Notes under the pieces: generated by a model
Databases searched by the model: none
What the model was told of the DNA's origin: nothing
Seen by the model: only the letters and a program-made list of their open reading frames with translations
From: Salinadaptatus halalkaliphilus
GTDB taxonomy: Archaea > Halobacteriota > Halobacteria > Halobacteriales > Natrialbaceae
Direction: 5' to 3'
Length of the DNA stretch: 64,000 nucleotides
NCBI RefSeq assembly: GCF_006543045.1
Contig: NZ_RBZW01000022.1
Coordinates: 62,001 to 126,000, forward strand
In this document: in pieces, positions 26,927 through 34,937 of the stretch
Layout of the letters: each line of letters begins with the position of its first letter
How positions within the stretch are numbered: the stretch's first letter is position 1
Translations under genes and position numbers: made by a program

Positions 26927-27118
26927 ATGGATTTCGATCTGACCGTCACTGCAGCACTGTTCGTCCTCATCAACGCAGCCGGCATCGGCGGCATGGTCGC
27001 CTCTGGAATGATGGCAACTGATACCGTCCTGATGATGGTCGCCCCGTCGATGATCGTTTTCGGGCTAGTGATGCTCGGGATCGGCCTCAAGTACGGGGAG
27101 TATCGCGCGACGAACTGA
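26927..27118 (+). CDS. small two-helix membrane protein (63 residues)
   Basis: MDFDLTVTAALFVLINAAGIGGMVAS... has two hydrophobic helices separated by MATDTVLMM and ends KYGEYRATN. This layout resembles a conserved small haloarchaeal membrane family (possibly DUF7333, from memory). A GGTAT TATA-like patch precedes it. Function unknown. Confidence 0.7.
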   Translation: MDFDLTVTAALFVLINAAGIGGMVASGMMATDTVLMMVAPSMIVFGLVMLGIGLKYGEYRATN

Positions 27119-27144
27119 TCGAATCGTCCGTGTCTCGCGGACAA

Positions 27145-28116
27145 TTACATGTAACCGAGATCGCGAAGGCGCTCCATCAGATCCTCTTTGTCCTGTGCAC
27201 GGCCCGCGCGTTCGGTCGTCTCCTCGAGATTTTGGAGCCAGGCCGGCTCCTCGTCGCTCTTTTCGGTGCTAACTTCGCTACCAAGCGAGCGGAAGCCGGC
27301 GAAGTACTTCGGCGAGACGGGGATATCGTCCTGGGTGAGATCGTTCGGCAGGTCGTCGTCGCTCTGGGGAACGTAGCCCTCGTCGGGGAATTCGGGAACC
27401 GTATCGGGGACGACGAAGTTCCAGAAGCCCTCCCAGACGGCGGCCTCGTCGAACTGCAGGATGGGCTGGACGCGGTCGTGTGGCGGGTAGATGTCCGGAT
27501 CGTGACGCTCGGAAAAGAACGTCTCGTCGGCGCGTGCTTCCTGTTCGTCCCAGCGGACGCCGGAGATGACGCCGTCGACGTCGTACTCCTCTAAGGCGTT
27601 GTTCAGTGCGACCGTCTTCAGCAGGTGATTGCCGACGTAGGTATCGAGCAGGAAGGGGAACGTGTCCTCCTCGTACTCGAGGATGTCCCGAACGTGGTGG
27701 CGGTTGTGCTCGGAAAGTGCCGAAATATCGATCTCGTCGCCGGGCTCTAAGCCGTGTTCGTCGACGTACTCGCCGACGTCCTCGTTGCGCGCGTAGATCA
27801 CGTCGAGGTCCCACTCCTCGGCCCAGTGGTCGACGAAACCGTGGATCTCGTCGAAGTGTTGGTAGTGATCGATGAAGATCGCCGGCGGAACCTCGAGATC
27901 GAAGCGATCTGCGACCTCCTTGACGAAGTAGAGCACGAGCGTCGAATCCTTCCCGCCGGTCCACATGACGGCTGGGTTCTCGTACTGCTCTAAGCCCTGC
28001 CGGGTGACCTCGACTGCCTTCTCGATCTTCTCGTTGATGTGTGGATACTCCGCGGGTTCCTCGCCGTCGCCGTCCTCGTAATCGACGTCGACGTATTCGG
28101 GGAAGTTCTCGGTCAT
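27145..28116 (-). CDS. PP-loop phosphoadenosine phosphosulfate reductase family protein
   Basis: A 323-residue protein. The ATP-pyrophosphatase loop reads WTGGKDSTLVLYFVKE near residue 52, then IFIDHYQHFDEIHGFVDHW and a C-terminal VISGVRWDEQEARADETFFSERHDPDIYPPHDRVQPI, which resembles CysD/CysH proteins that bind adenylylated sulfate. Acidic N- and C-terminal tails surround the domain. No sulfate adenylyltransferase or sulfite reductase gene is adjacent, so sulfate assimilation is suggested only by family. Confidence 0.85.
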   Translation of the reverse strand: MTENFPEYVDVDYEDGDGEEPAEYPHINEKIEKAVEVTRQGLEQYENPAVMWTGGKDSTLVLYFVKEVADRFDLEVPPAIFIDHYQHFDEIHGFVDHWAEEWDLDVIYARNEDVGEYVDEHGLEPGDEIDISALSEHNRHHVRDILEYEEDTFPFLLDTYVGNHLLKTVALNNALEEYDVDGVISGVRWDEQEARADETFFSERHDPDIYPPHDRVQPILQFDEAAVWEGFWNFVVPDTVPEFPDEGYVPQSDDDLPNDLTQDDIPVSPKYFAGFRSLGSEVSTEKSDEEPAWLQNLEETTERAGRAQDKEDLMERLRDLGYM

Positions 28117-28341
28117 CGTCTGTAATTAGATATAATTAGCGTAGTAAAGCCCTTTGGGAGACCGGAAACGTCTGACGGAACCTTCGACGGTTCACAGACG
28201 GTCGCTACGGACGGTGAGCCGTCGCTCAGTGGCGACATCATCGGCGCGTGACGGCGGTGGTACGCCGACGATCCCAGCGGACTCGGCAATCCTTTCCGCC
28301 ATCTCGACGACGGTCGGGGGCGATCGATGGCCGGCGGCCCC

Positions 28342-29451
28342 CTAATCGAGCGAGGCCGTCTCGAGTGCCGGATCCGGAGCGTCGGTCGTAACGTGATCCG
28401 AGAGGAGCGAGACGATGCGGTGGCCCGCAGTCCCGTCACCGTAGGGATGGGGATGTGATGTCGGCGTCCAGTCGGCATGTAGCGCCTCCCGAATGCGGGC
28501 CTCGTCGGGCCCGACGAGGCGGTTCCACCCACAGTCGACAGTTTCGACCCACTCCGTCTCCGCGCGCATCGTGAGACAGGGCGTACTGCAGAAGAACGCT
28601 TCCTTCTGGACGCCGCCGGAATCCGTCGCGACGCGCTCGGCGCCGTCGAGCAGCCGGACGAAGTCGAGATACCCCTGCGGATCGATGATCTCGAGGTGGG
28701 TCGTCGCTCGCGTCCAGAGGCCGTACTCCCGCAGCTTATCCACCGTTCGCGGGTGAGCGGGAAAGACGACCGGCAACGGTGACGACGCGAGTCCGTCGAC
28801 GATCGCCGCGAGGTTCGACCGATCGTCCGTGTTGCCCGCGCGGTGGACGGTCGCGAGGGCGAACTTGCCCTCCTCGAGGTCGAGATCCTCGAGGATCGTC
28901 GATCGGCGTCGCGACCGCTCTCGAGCGTCGAGGATCGCGTCGTACATCACGTCGCCAGTCCAGTGGACGCCGTCGGTGATGCCTTCGTCCGCGAGATTTC
29001 GGACGGCGGTTTCGCTCGGCACGAAACAGAGGTCCGAGGCGTGATCCGTCAGAATGCGGTTGATTTCTTCGGGCATCGCGCGGTTCTCGCTTCGCAGGCC
29101 GGCTTCCACGTGGGCCACGGTGACGTCGCGTTTCGAGCCGACGACTGCCCCGGCGAGCGTCGAGTTCGTATCGCCGTAGAGCAACAGGACGTCCGGATCG
29201 ATCTCGTCGACGACCGACTCGAGACGTGCGATCATCGCCGCCGTCTGACGACCGTGTGTCTCCGACTCGACGCCGAGGTTGTATTCGGGTTCGGGAATGT
29301 CGAGTTCCTCGAAGAAGACGTCCGACAGCTCCTCGTCGTAGTGTTGTCCGGTGTGGACGAGCGTCTCCTCGCCGACCTCACGGAGCTGGCGCGAGACGAC
29401 GGCGGCTTTGACGAACTGCGGTCGTGCGCCGACGATCGAACAGACGTGCAT
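28342..29451 (-). CDS. wecB: UDP-N-acetylglucosamine 2-epimerase (non-hydrolysing)
   Basis: A 369-residue enzyme with GARPQFVKAAVV at the N-terminus, LLYGDTNSTLAGAVVG, HVEAGLRSENRAMPEEINR and VATDSGGVQKEAFF, all signature segments of WecB. It converts UDP-GlcNAc to UDP-ManNAc for surface glycans or N-glycosylation. Two starts overlap: GTG 29454 and ATG 29451; the ATG is preferred. No other glycan genes flank it in the window. Confidence 0.93.
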   Translation of the reverse strand: MHVCSIVGARPQFVKAAVVSRQLREVGEETLVHTGQHYDEELSDVFFEELDIPEPEYNLGVESETHGRQTAAMIARLESVVDEIDPDVLLLYGDTNSTLAGAVVGSKRDVTVAHVEAGLRSENRAMPEEINRILTDHASDLCFVPSETAVRNLADEGITDGVHWTGDVMYDAILDARERSRRRSTILEDLDLEEGKFALATVHRAGNTDDRSNLAAIVDGLASSPLPVVFPAHPRTVDKLREYGLWTRATTHLEIIDPQGYLDFVRLLDGAERVATDSGGVQKEAFFCSTPCLTMRAETEWVETVDCGWNRLVGPDEARIREALHADWTPTSHPHPYGDGTAGHRIVSLLSDHVTTDAPDPALETASLD

Positions 29452-29798
29452 CACTCGCCCTCCGTCGATCCACCGCCGGTTCGAGTCCGATTCCTCGAGC
29501 GCAACCGGTCGCGGTCGGCGGGACGGGGCCGTCCCGGTCGGCTGGAGGTTTCGAGTCGGGCGGCAAACGCGGAGGACGGGTGGACGTGTGCGTTCGCCTC
29601 AGCGCCGAGACGGTGCACGGACGATCACCTCGTGAAACATAGCAGTCACTCCTTCCGGACGGTTCCATATCGTTAACAGTGCGTTACCGCGTAGAATCCA
29701 CCGCCTGTGACTATCGGGTCGGGGACACCAACGGAACGTCCCATTCCGATGCAGACGGATTGCCCTAACGGATTCCACCAGAGTGTACGGACGATCGA
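29452..29798. other. intergenic stretch, no gene seen
   Basis: About 350 bases between the epimerase start and the end of the next minus-strand gene. Open frames here are antisense-like and lack protein character. It should hold the epimerase promoter (AT-rich patches CATATCGTTAAC near 29676). No repeats seen. Confidence 0.5.
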
Positions 29799-30191
29799 TT
29801 ACCGATCGGCGGAGTCGTCGGGGTCGGGGGTGTCCGAATCGACGTCGATGCGATAGGGGTCTTCTCGTTGCTCGGTGTCGGCGTCGCCGCCACCGATCGG
29901 AATCTTCGTCTGCAGTCGTGATGCCATCGACTCGACGCGGTCGTACAGCGTCTTGACTTCTTCTTCGAACTCCTCGACGGTCCGCTCAACGTAGTGAACT
30001 CGTCTGGCGGGAATTCGGCGAACGATATCCCGACCTCGATCGTCCTCTTCGGTCTTGACGATCCAGTGATCCTGAAAGTACGCGACGTGTTCGTTCGGTA
30101 CCTGTTTCTCGACGGTCCCGTCCGCGGGATCCTCGTAGACGATCGTCGCCTCGCCGAGGTCTTCCTCGAGCTCGAGGTCTTCGTCGACCAT
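29799..30191 (-). CDS. hypothetical acidic protein (130 residues)
   Basis: From ATG at 30189-30191: MVDEDLELEEDLGEATIVYEDP, a beta-rich first half (VAYFQDHWIVKTEEDD, RRIPARRVHYVERTVEEFEEEVKTLYDRVESMASRLQTKIPIGGG) and a helical segment, then a disordered acidic tail. The IPARRVHYVER part suggests a small membrane- or nucleic-acid-associated domain. Conserved in haloarchaeal style; function unknown. Upstream in-frame extension to 30263 is unlikely. Confidence 0.65.
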   Translation of the reverse strand: MVDEDLELEEDLGEATIVYEDPADGTVEKQVPNEHVAYFQDHWIVKTEEDDRGRDIVRRIPARRVHYVERTVEEFEEEVKTLYDRVESMASRLQTKIPIGGGDADTEQREDPYRIDVDSDTPDPDDSADR

Positions 30192-30288
30192 GGGTAGACG
30201 ACTACCGAAACGGTTGTAGGCGCTGTGCTTGCCAGTGACCGCCCCGCTTCGTATAGGTATCAAGCTCGAATGTCGGGCAGATGGTCGC

Positions 30289-30870
30289 TCAGTCGCTGAT
30301 GAACTTGTTATCTCGCCAGTTGACCCCCGTCTCTCCGGAGCCGTGGTCGCGCGGTCCTTCGACGACTTCGATGTCCGCGGGCCGCTGTTCGCCTTCGACG
30401 ATTCGGGTCGCCTCGAGTTCGCCTTCGTGTTCGGAGATTGCTGTCAGTGTCCCTTTCTCGGCGGCTTCGGCGATGCCACAGAGGACGAGAAACATCTCGT
30501 ACTGCAACAGGGAGTTCTGGAGGACCGTCTCGCGATCGCCTTTGAACGCCGCGAACTCGATGAGTTCGGATTCGATCTCCTCCTCTTCGTCTTCGTCCCA
30601 GCGAAACGAGTTGTGTCGGTCTTCCGGCTCTTCCTCGTAGACCCGGTTTTCCGTGACGCTGGCTTTGAGCTGAGCCGTCGGCGTATACTTGCTCACCGAC
30701 TGGTCGTTTGCGACAGCTTTGAGAATGAGCGTATTGTTGCGTCGCGTGATCTCGACATCGTCGATCCCGTCAGGGTAGGTCGCCGAGTCGATGTGATCAC
30801 GAAGGTCTTCGAGTGGCAGTTCGAGTGTCGAGTGCAGCCGATATACGTGTCTGGATTCCTCTGTTGACAT
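30289..30870 (-). CDS. conserved haloarchaeal protein (DUF7110-like)
   Basis: A 193-residue soluble protein from ATG at 30868-30870: HVYRLHSTLELPLEDLRDHIDSATYPDGIDDVEITRRNNTLILKAV then a central helical part (LIEFAAFKGDRETVLQNSLLQYEMFLVLCGIAEAAEKGTL). The N-terminal half looks like a small alpha/beta domain. I recall this family as DUF7110 in haloarchaea. No catalytic motif. Neighbouring genes do not suggest a pathway. Confidence 0.7.
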   Translation of the reverse strand: MSTEESRHVYRLHSTLELPLEDLRDHIDSATYPDGIDDVEITRRNNTLILKAVANDQSVSKYTPTAQLKASVTENRVYEEEPEDRHNSFRWDEDEEEEIESELIEFAAFKGDRETVLQNSLLQYEMFLVLCGIAEAAEKGTLTAISEHEGELEATRIVEGEQRPADIEVVEGPRDHGSGETGVNWRDNKFISD

Positions 30871-31151
30871 AGTGGGAAGGGTGGGGCGAGGGTCGTTACT
30901 CCCTAGTACGGGTGCGTGACTTATATGATCTGCTATTAGCTGCGTCACCGATACGTACGGATTAATTTAACGTCGGCACCCTCGACGCGATAGCAGCCCG
31001 GCGCGGGAGCCGTCGATAGCGGCGTTTCTTCGCTCCCTTCCTCGCTGTGTCGCATCGGTCGTTGGAGCGCTGCAATCCAAATCGGCTATCGACAAGTTTC
31101 GTTCGGCTCTCCGCGTTGAATCGGCAACTACTGTTCAGTGCGGGGAGGATG

Positions 31152-31496
31152 TCAAGCCGTCTCGAGCGTCTCGGCGAGTTCACCGCGTTCCTCGAGTTCC
31201 TCCAGAATATCCGAGCCGCCGACGAACTCGCCGTCGACGTACGTCTGTGGGATCGTCTCCCAGCCGCTGTGACGATCGAGCGCGGCGCGATACTCGTCGA
31301 GCGACTCGAGGACGTCGACGGTCTCGTACTCGTCGCGGTGCTGGGAGATGAGTCCGAGCGCCTTCCGCGAGTAGCCACACTGTGGCATCAGTTCGGTCCC
31401 TTTCATGAAGAGGACGACCTCGTTGTTGGCGATGGTGTCATCGACCTGTTCGTCGACTTCCTCCTGATCGAGCCCCTGGTTCGGTGGAAAGTCCAT
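31152..31496 (-). CDS. monothiol-type glutaredoxin
   Basis: A 114-residue protein from ATG at 31494-31496. The glutaredoxin fold carries VVLFMKGTELMPQCGYSRKALGLI, with a CGYS active site, then WETIPQTYVDGEFVGGSDILEELEERGEL, typical of Grx4/GrxD proteins that carry 2Fe-2S clusters. An N-terminal extension of about 22 acidic residues precedes the domain. Haloarchaea use gamma-glutamylcysteine rather than glutathione, so the partner thiol would be that. The Mrp Fe-S carrier gene lies close by on the same strand. Confidence 0.9.
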   Translation of the reverse strand: MDFPPNQGLDQEEVDEQVDDTIANNEVVLFMKGTELMPQCGYSRKALGLISQHRDEYETVDVLESLDEYRAALDRHSGWETIPQTYVDGEFVGGSDILEELEERGELAETLETA

Positions 31497-31570
31497 ACCC
31501 GTAGTATGCTGGCCAACGGGGATCAACCTTGCGTCATTCTCGAGGGCCGCCGCCGGCAACTGACGGTCGA

Positions 31571-31900
31571 TCAGGACGGCAACGGACAGAGACTCGCCGT
31601 CAGTACCACGCGCTCGTCGGTTTCGTTGTCGACGCCGTGGGCGACCCCCCGATCGTGTTTGACGACACCCGGCGCCGCGATCCGTTCGCGTTTCCCGTCC
31701 TGGACGACGGTCGCTTCCCCCTCGAGGACGTGAAAGACGTTCGTACTGTCGGCGTGTTCGTGGGGCTCGAGGGTCGCCCCCGGCCCGAGCACGAACAGTT
31801 TGACGAGCACGTCGTCGGTGACGACCAGTTCCGCGCTCTCGAGGCCGCCCTCGTCGGGCTCTATGTCGGCGAGCGTGTCTGCGTATCGGTCGAGAGACAT
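31571..31900 (-). CDS. small cupin protein
   Basis: A 109-residue single-domain cupin. Metal-binding motif 1 is GATLEPHEHADSTNVFHVLEGEATV and motif 2 covers APGVVKHDRGVAHGVDNETDERVVL. Metal-dependent enzyme or sugar-binding protein; substrate unknown. It lies 75 bp from the glutaredoxin gene, so the two may be co-transcribed. Confidence 0.85.
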   Translation of the reverse strand: MSLDRYADTLADIEPDEGGLESAELVVTDDVLVKLFVLGPGATLEPHEHADSTNVFHVLEGEATVVQDGKRERIAAPGVVKHDRGVAHGVDNETDERVVLTASLCPLPS

Positions 31901-32041
31901 ACCCGGTCGTTCGAGCGTCGGGAGTAAAAAGACGGCGTCGGCGCACCGACAGTTATCGCCGTATACTGTCGGACAGAAGTCAACGAAGAGAACTCCCCGG
32001 ATCGGGGCGGCGAATGGTCACGATAGTTCGATTCGGCAGTA

Positions 32042-33133
32042 TCAGTCTTCGGTCTCGGTCGGCAACGCGTCGGCCGGCTCGTCGGACGTATGCTCCGAAA
32101 CCGTTCGACGGTTTGCCTCGCCGATCCGATCCGAGACCTCGCCGACGAGGTCCTCGACGTGTTCCTGAACGGGACTATCGTCGTCTTTGACGATCGGGCC
32201 TTCGCTGCCGTCCGCGCCGAAATCCGGGTGGATCGGCACGCGACCGACCAGCGGCACGTCGTAGTTGTCGACGATGGTGTCGGCGCCTTCGGTACCGAAC
32301 AGGCCGTGTTCGTCGCCACAGCTCGGACAGACGAACGAGCTCATGTTTTCGACGACGCCGAGGACGGAGGTGTCGTGCTTGTTGAACATCTGGACGCCCT
32401 TGCGGGTGTCTTCTAAGGCCATCTCCTGGGGCGTCGTCACGACGACGGCACCCGTTACCGGCATCGACTGCAGGAGGTTCAGCGTCGCGTCGCCGGTTCC
32501 CGGCGGCAGGTCGACGATGAGGTAGTCGAGTCGGCCCCACTCGACGCCCTCCAAGAACTTCATCATGAACTTGTTGACCATCGGCCCGCGGAGAATCGCC
32601 GGGTCGTCGTCCTCCTCGGTCATGAAGCCCATACTGATGACCCGAACGCCGTCCGAGCGCGGCGGCACGATGTCCTCGTTTGGCATCACCCCCGGCTCAC
32701 CTTCGATCGGCAGGATCTTCGGAACGTTCGGACCGTGAATGTCGGCATCGAGAATGCCGACCATCGCACCGCGTTTTTCGAGGCCGGCAGCCAGGTTCGC
32801 GGCGACGGTCGTCTTGCCGACACCACCCTTCCCGGAGGCGACCGCGATGACGTTTCGAACCTGTGGCAGCACCTGATCGTCGAAGCCGTGCTCCTCGCCG
32901 ACGTGGGCACGCAGGTCCGCTTCGAGGCCGACCTCGTCACAGAGTTCGCGGACCCGATTGCCAAGTTCCATCTCGGATGGGGCATACGGCGCGTTGAACG
33001 CCAGCGAGATGCGGGCCGTCTCGTCGTCGATCGTCACGTCGTTGACCAGCCCGAGGGTCATGATGTCCTCGCCGATGTCGGGATCGGTGATCTCCTCGAG
33101 TTTGATTTTGAGTTCGTGTTCTGTAATAGACAT
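32042..33133 (-). CDS. Mrp/NBP35 Fe-S cluster carrier ATPase
   Basis: A 363-residue P-loop ATPase. An N-terminal MIP18/DUF59 domain occupies about residues 1-80. The deviant Walker A GKGGVGKTT and ADIHGPN follow, with a C-terminal CPSCGD giving the bridging CxxC for a dimer-held 4Fe-4S cluster. It transfers clusters to target apoproteins. Start at ATG 33131-33133 is required to begin the DUF59 domain cleanly. It lies 125 bp downstream of the Fe-S/NrfD operon on the same strand, possibly providing clusters to it. Confidence 0.93.
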   Translation of the reverse strand: MSITEHELKIKLEEITDPDIGEDIMTLGLVNDVTIDDETARISLAFNAPYAPSEMELGNRVRELCDEVGLEADLRAHVGEEHGFDDQVLPQVRNVIAVASGKGGVGKTTVAANLAAGLEKRGAMVGILDADIHGPNVPKILPIEGEPGVMPNEDIVPPRSDGVRVISMGFMTEEDDDPAILRGPMVNKFMMKFLEGVEWGRLDYLIVDLPPGTGDATLNLLQSMPVTGAVVVTTPQEMALEDTRKGVQMFNKHDTSVLGVVENMSSFVCPSCGDEHGLFGTEGADTIVDNYDVPLVGRVPIHPDFGADGSEGPIVKDDDSPVQEHVEDLVGEVSDRIGEANRRTVSEHTSDEPADALPTETED

Positions 33134-33258
33134 ACTGGGTCGGTGTTCGTTATCCGTTGTACGGAACCGAGTGGGATACGTGTGATGGTTCAGAGTCGCC
33201 AAGAGCCAGGGAAACGAACCGACGTAGTCCGGGCGCAAAAAACGGTGTCAGTCAGCGG

Positions 33259-33579
33259 TTACGGACCGGGCGAAGCGAGCGGCTCGGGTGCACCGCCGAA
33301 GAAGACGATGCCGATGATGACGGTCAGGACGAACATACTGATCCACATCGACGACGTCAGGCCGACCAGATAGCCAACGCCGAGTAGGCCGGTCTTCGCA
33401 TCGCGGGGCGTGCCGGTAAACCACGCGATAACCATCGCGTAGATCGGCACGAGGACGACGCCGAAGATGAGCCAGGTCCCCGTGTTCGGGAAGCCGGTCA
33501 CACCCTGGGTGCCGTCGTAGCCGTGATACAGTACCTCCGGTGGGATCGATGCGAGTGCAGCTGCGAGTGTCGCGCTCAT
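33259..33579 (-). CDS. small membrane subunit linked to NrfD complex
   Basis: A 106-residue protein: an N-terminal soluble stretch (PPEVLYHGYDGTQGVTGFPNTG) and three hydrophobic helices (about 35-55, 62-80 and 82-100), ending in GAPEPLASPGP. Its start overlaps the end of the NrfD gene by 4 bases, so it is very likely a subunit or assembly partner of that complex. I do not recognise a named family. Confidence 0.75.
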   Translation of the reverse strand: MSATLAAALASIPPEVLYHGYDGTQGVTGFPNTGTWLIFGVVLVPIYAMVIAWFTGTPRDAKTGLLGVGYLVGLTSSMWISMFVLTVIIGIVFFGGAPEPLASPGP

Positions 33580-34937
33580 GCTTTCACCTCCTGTTCGGTC
33601 GCGTGTTCAGTGTCCTCTCCGTGGCCGTGATCGCCGCGGAGATGCTCGATCGCGTGGAGTTCGACGACGGGAACGATCTTCGCAACCACGAGGAAGAACA
33701 GCACGACCATACCAATCGTGCCGGCGAGCGAAAGCCACTCGATAGCACTTGGGAAGTACTCCCCGGGGGTCGCCGCGTAGATTTCGAACTCGGGGTGCAG
33801 GAAGCCTTCGACGACGAAGATCAGTTTCTCGAGCAGCGTGCCGGTAAGCACGGCGAGTGCGGCGACGATCGCTCGAGGCTTGGTAAACAGCGACGGTCGG
33901 ATTGTCTGTGCAAAGATGTACGCGAGCGTTCCGAGGACCAGCACCATCGCGGTGATGTAGACCGGGTGGCCGATCGTCGCCGTCTGTGCAACGTCGGTGC
34001 TGACCGGCGCTGCGAACAGGCCGGTGACGTTCTGCTGGAGCTGGAGCCAGAGGAACAGCAGACAGAAGAAACCGAGCCACAGCAGGAGGCCACGGAAGAC
34101 GTCGTCGGTCATGATGTGGTCCCAATCGTAGGCACGACGGAACGCGTAGGCGACGATGATGACGCCGCTGATCGCCGATGTCAGCGCGATCGTCAGGAAC
34201 TGTGGCCCCTGGACGGCGCCGAACCAGGCGGGCATGCCCGGCAGGACCGCGAACAGCCACGGAATCACGCCGCCGTGAAGGAGCAGCGGCGCCATGATGA
34301 TGATCGCGAGTGCGAGCCACCAGACCATCCGCTCGACGATCTCGTCTTCCTCCTCGGTGTAGCCGAGGGTCATCATCTTGTAAATCGGTTCGAAGAGGTC
34401 CGGGAGCTGATCACGCAGACGCGTGATGTCGTACCGGAGCGTGAGTGCGAGGTAGGTCGCGGTCAACACGAAGTAGGCCGTGATGACCGTCACGTCCCAC
34501 ACCAGCGGCGAGTTGTTGACCGTGATGTGGTAATGACCGAGAATACTCGTGACCATCCGGTCGGGACGGCCCATGTGGACGATGATGTAGAAGCCAGCCG
34601 CGGAGAGACCGGCCAGCGTGAGCATCTCGGCGAGGCGGGCGACCGGCATGTACCGGTCCATGCCGAGCAGCCGGACCGCGGCGGAGAGGATGATCCCGCC
34701 GTGGGCGATCCCGACCCACCAGATGAACGCGCCGATGTACAGCCCCCAGGTTGCACCGCCACCGGAGCCCCAATCCGAGAGGCCGGTGACGATCATTCCC
34801 TGTTGGAGCTGATACGCCCACGCGACGAGAAACGCCCCGAAGACGAGCGCGCAGGCGACGAAGAGGGCGATAAACTGCTTCGAGAACGAGCCGATAGGGC
34901 GGATAATATCGCCCTCGGATGGCGTCTTCGTGCTCAT
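33576..34937 (-). CDS. NrfD/PsrC-type membrane quinone subunit
   Basis: A 453-residue protein with nine to ten predicted helices. It belongs to the NrfD/polysulfide-reductase C family: GLYIGAFIWWVGIAHGGIILSAAVRLL, then AEMLTLAGLSAAGFYIIVHMGRPDR and a long C-terminal half with GHPVYITAMVLVLGTLAYIFAQTIRP. Such subunits exchange electrons between menaquinone and the Fe-S subunit. It overlaps both neighbours by 4 bases (Fe-S protein upstream, small membrane protein downstream). The cytoplasmic tail is His/Glu-rich (GDHGHGEDTEHATEQE). Confidence 0.9.
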   Translation of the reverse strand: MSTKTPSEGDIIRPIGSFSKQFIALFVACALVFGAFLVAWAYQLQQGMIVTGLSDWGSGGGATWGLYIGAFIWWVGIAHGGIILSAAVRLLGMDRYMPVARLAEMLTLAGLSAAGFYIIVHMGRPDRMVTSILGHYHITVNNSPLVWDVTVITAYFVLTATYLALTLRYDITRLRDQLPDLFEPIYKMMTLGYTEEEDEIVERMVWWLALAIIIMAPLLLHGGVIPWLFAVLPGMPAWFGAVQGPQFLTIALTSAISGVIIVAYAFRRAYDWDHIMTDDVFRGLLLWLGFFCLLFLWLQLQQNVTGLFAAPVSTDVAQTATIGHPVYITAMVLVLGTLAYIFAQTIRPSLFTKPRAIVAALAVLTGTLLEKLIFVVEGFLHPEFEIYAATPGEYFPSAIEWLSLAGTIGMVVLFFLVVAKIVPVVELHAIEHLRGDHGHGEDTEHATEQEVKA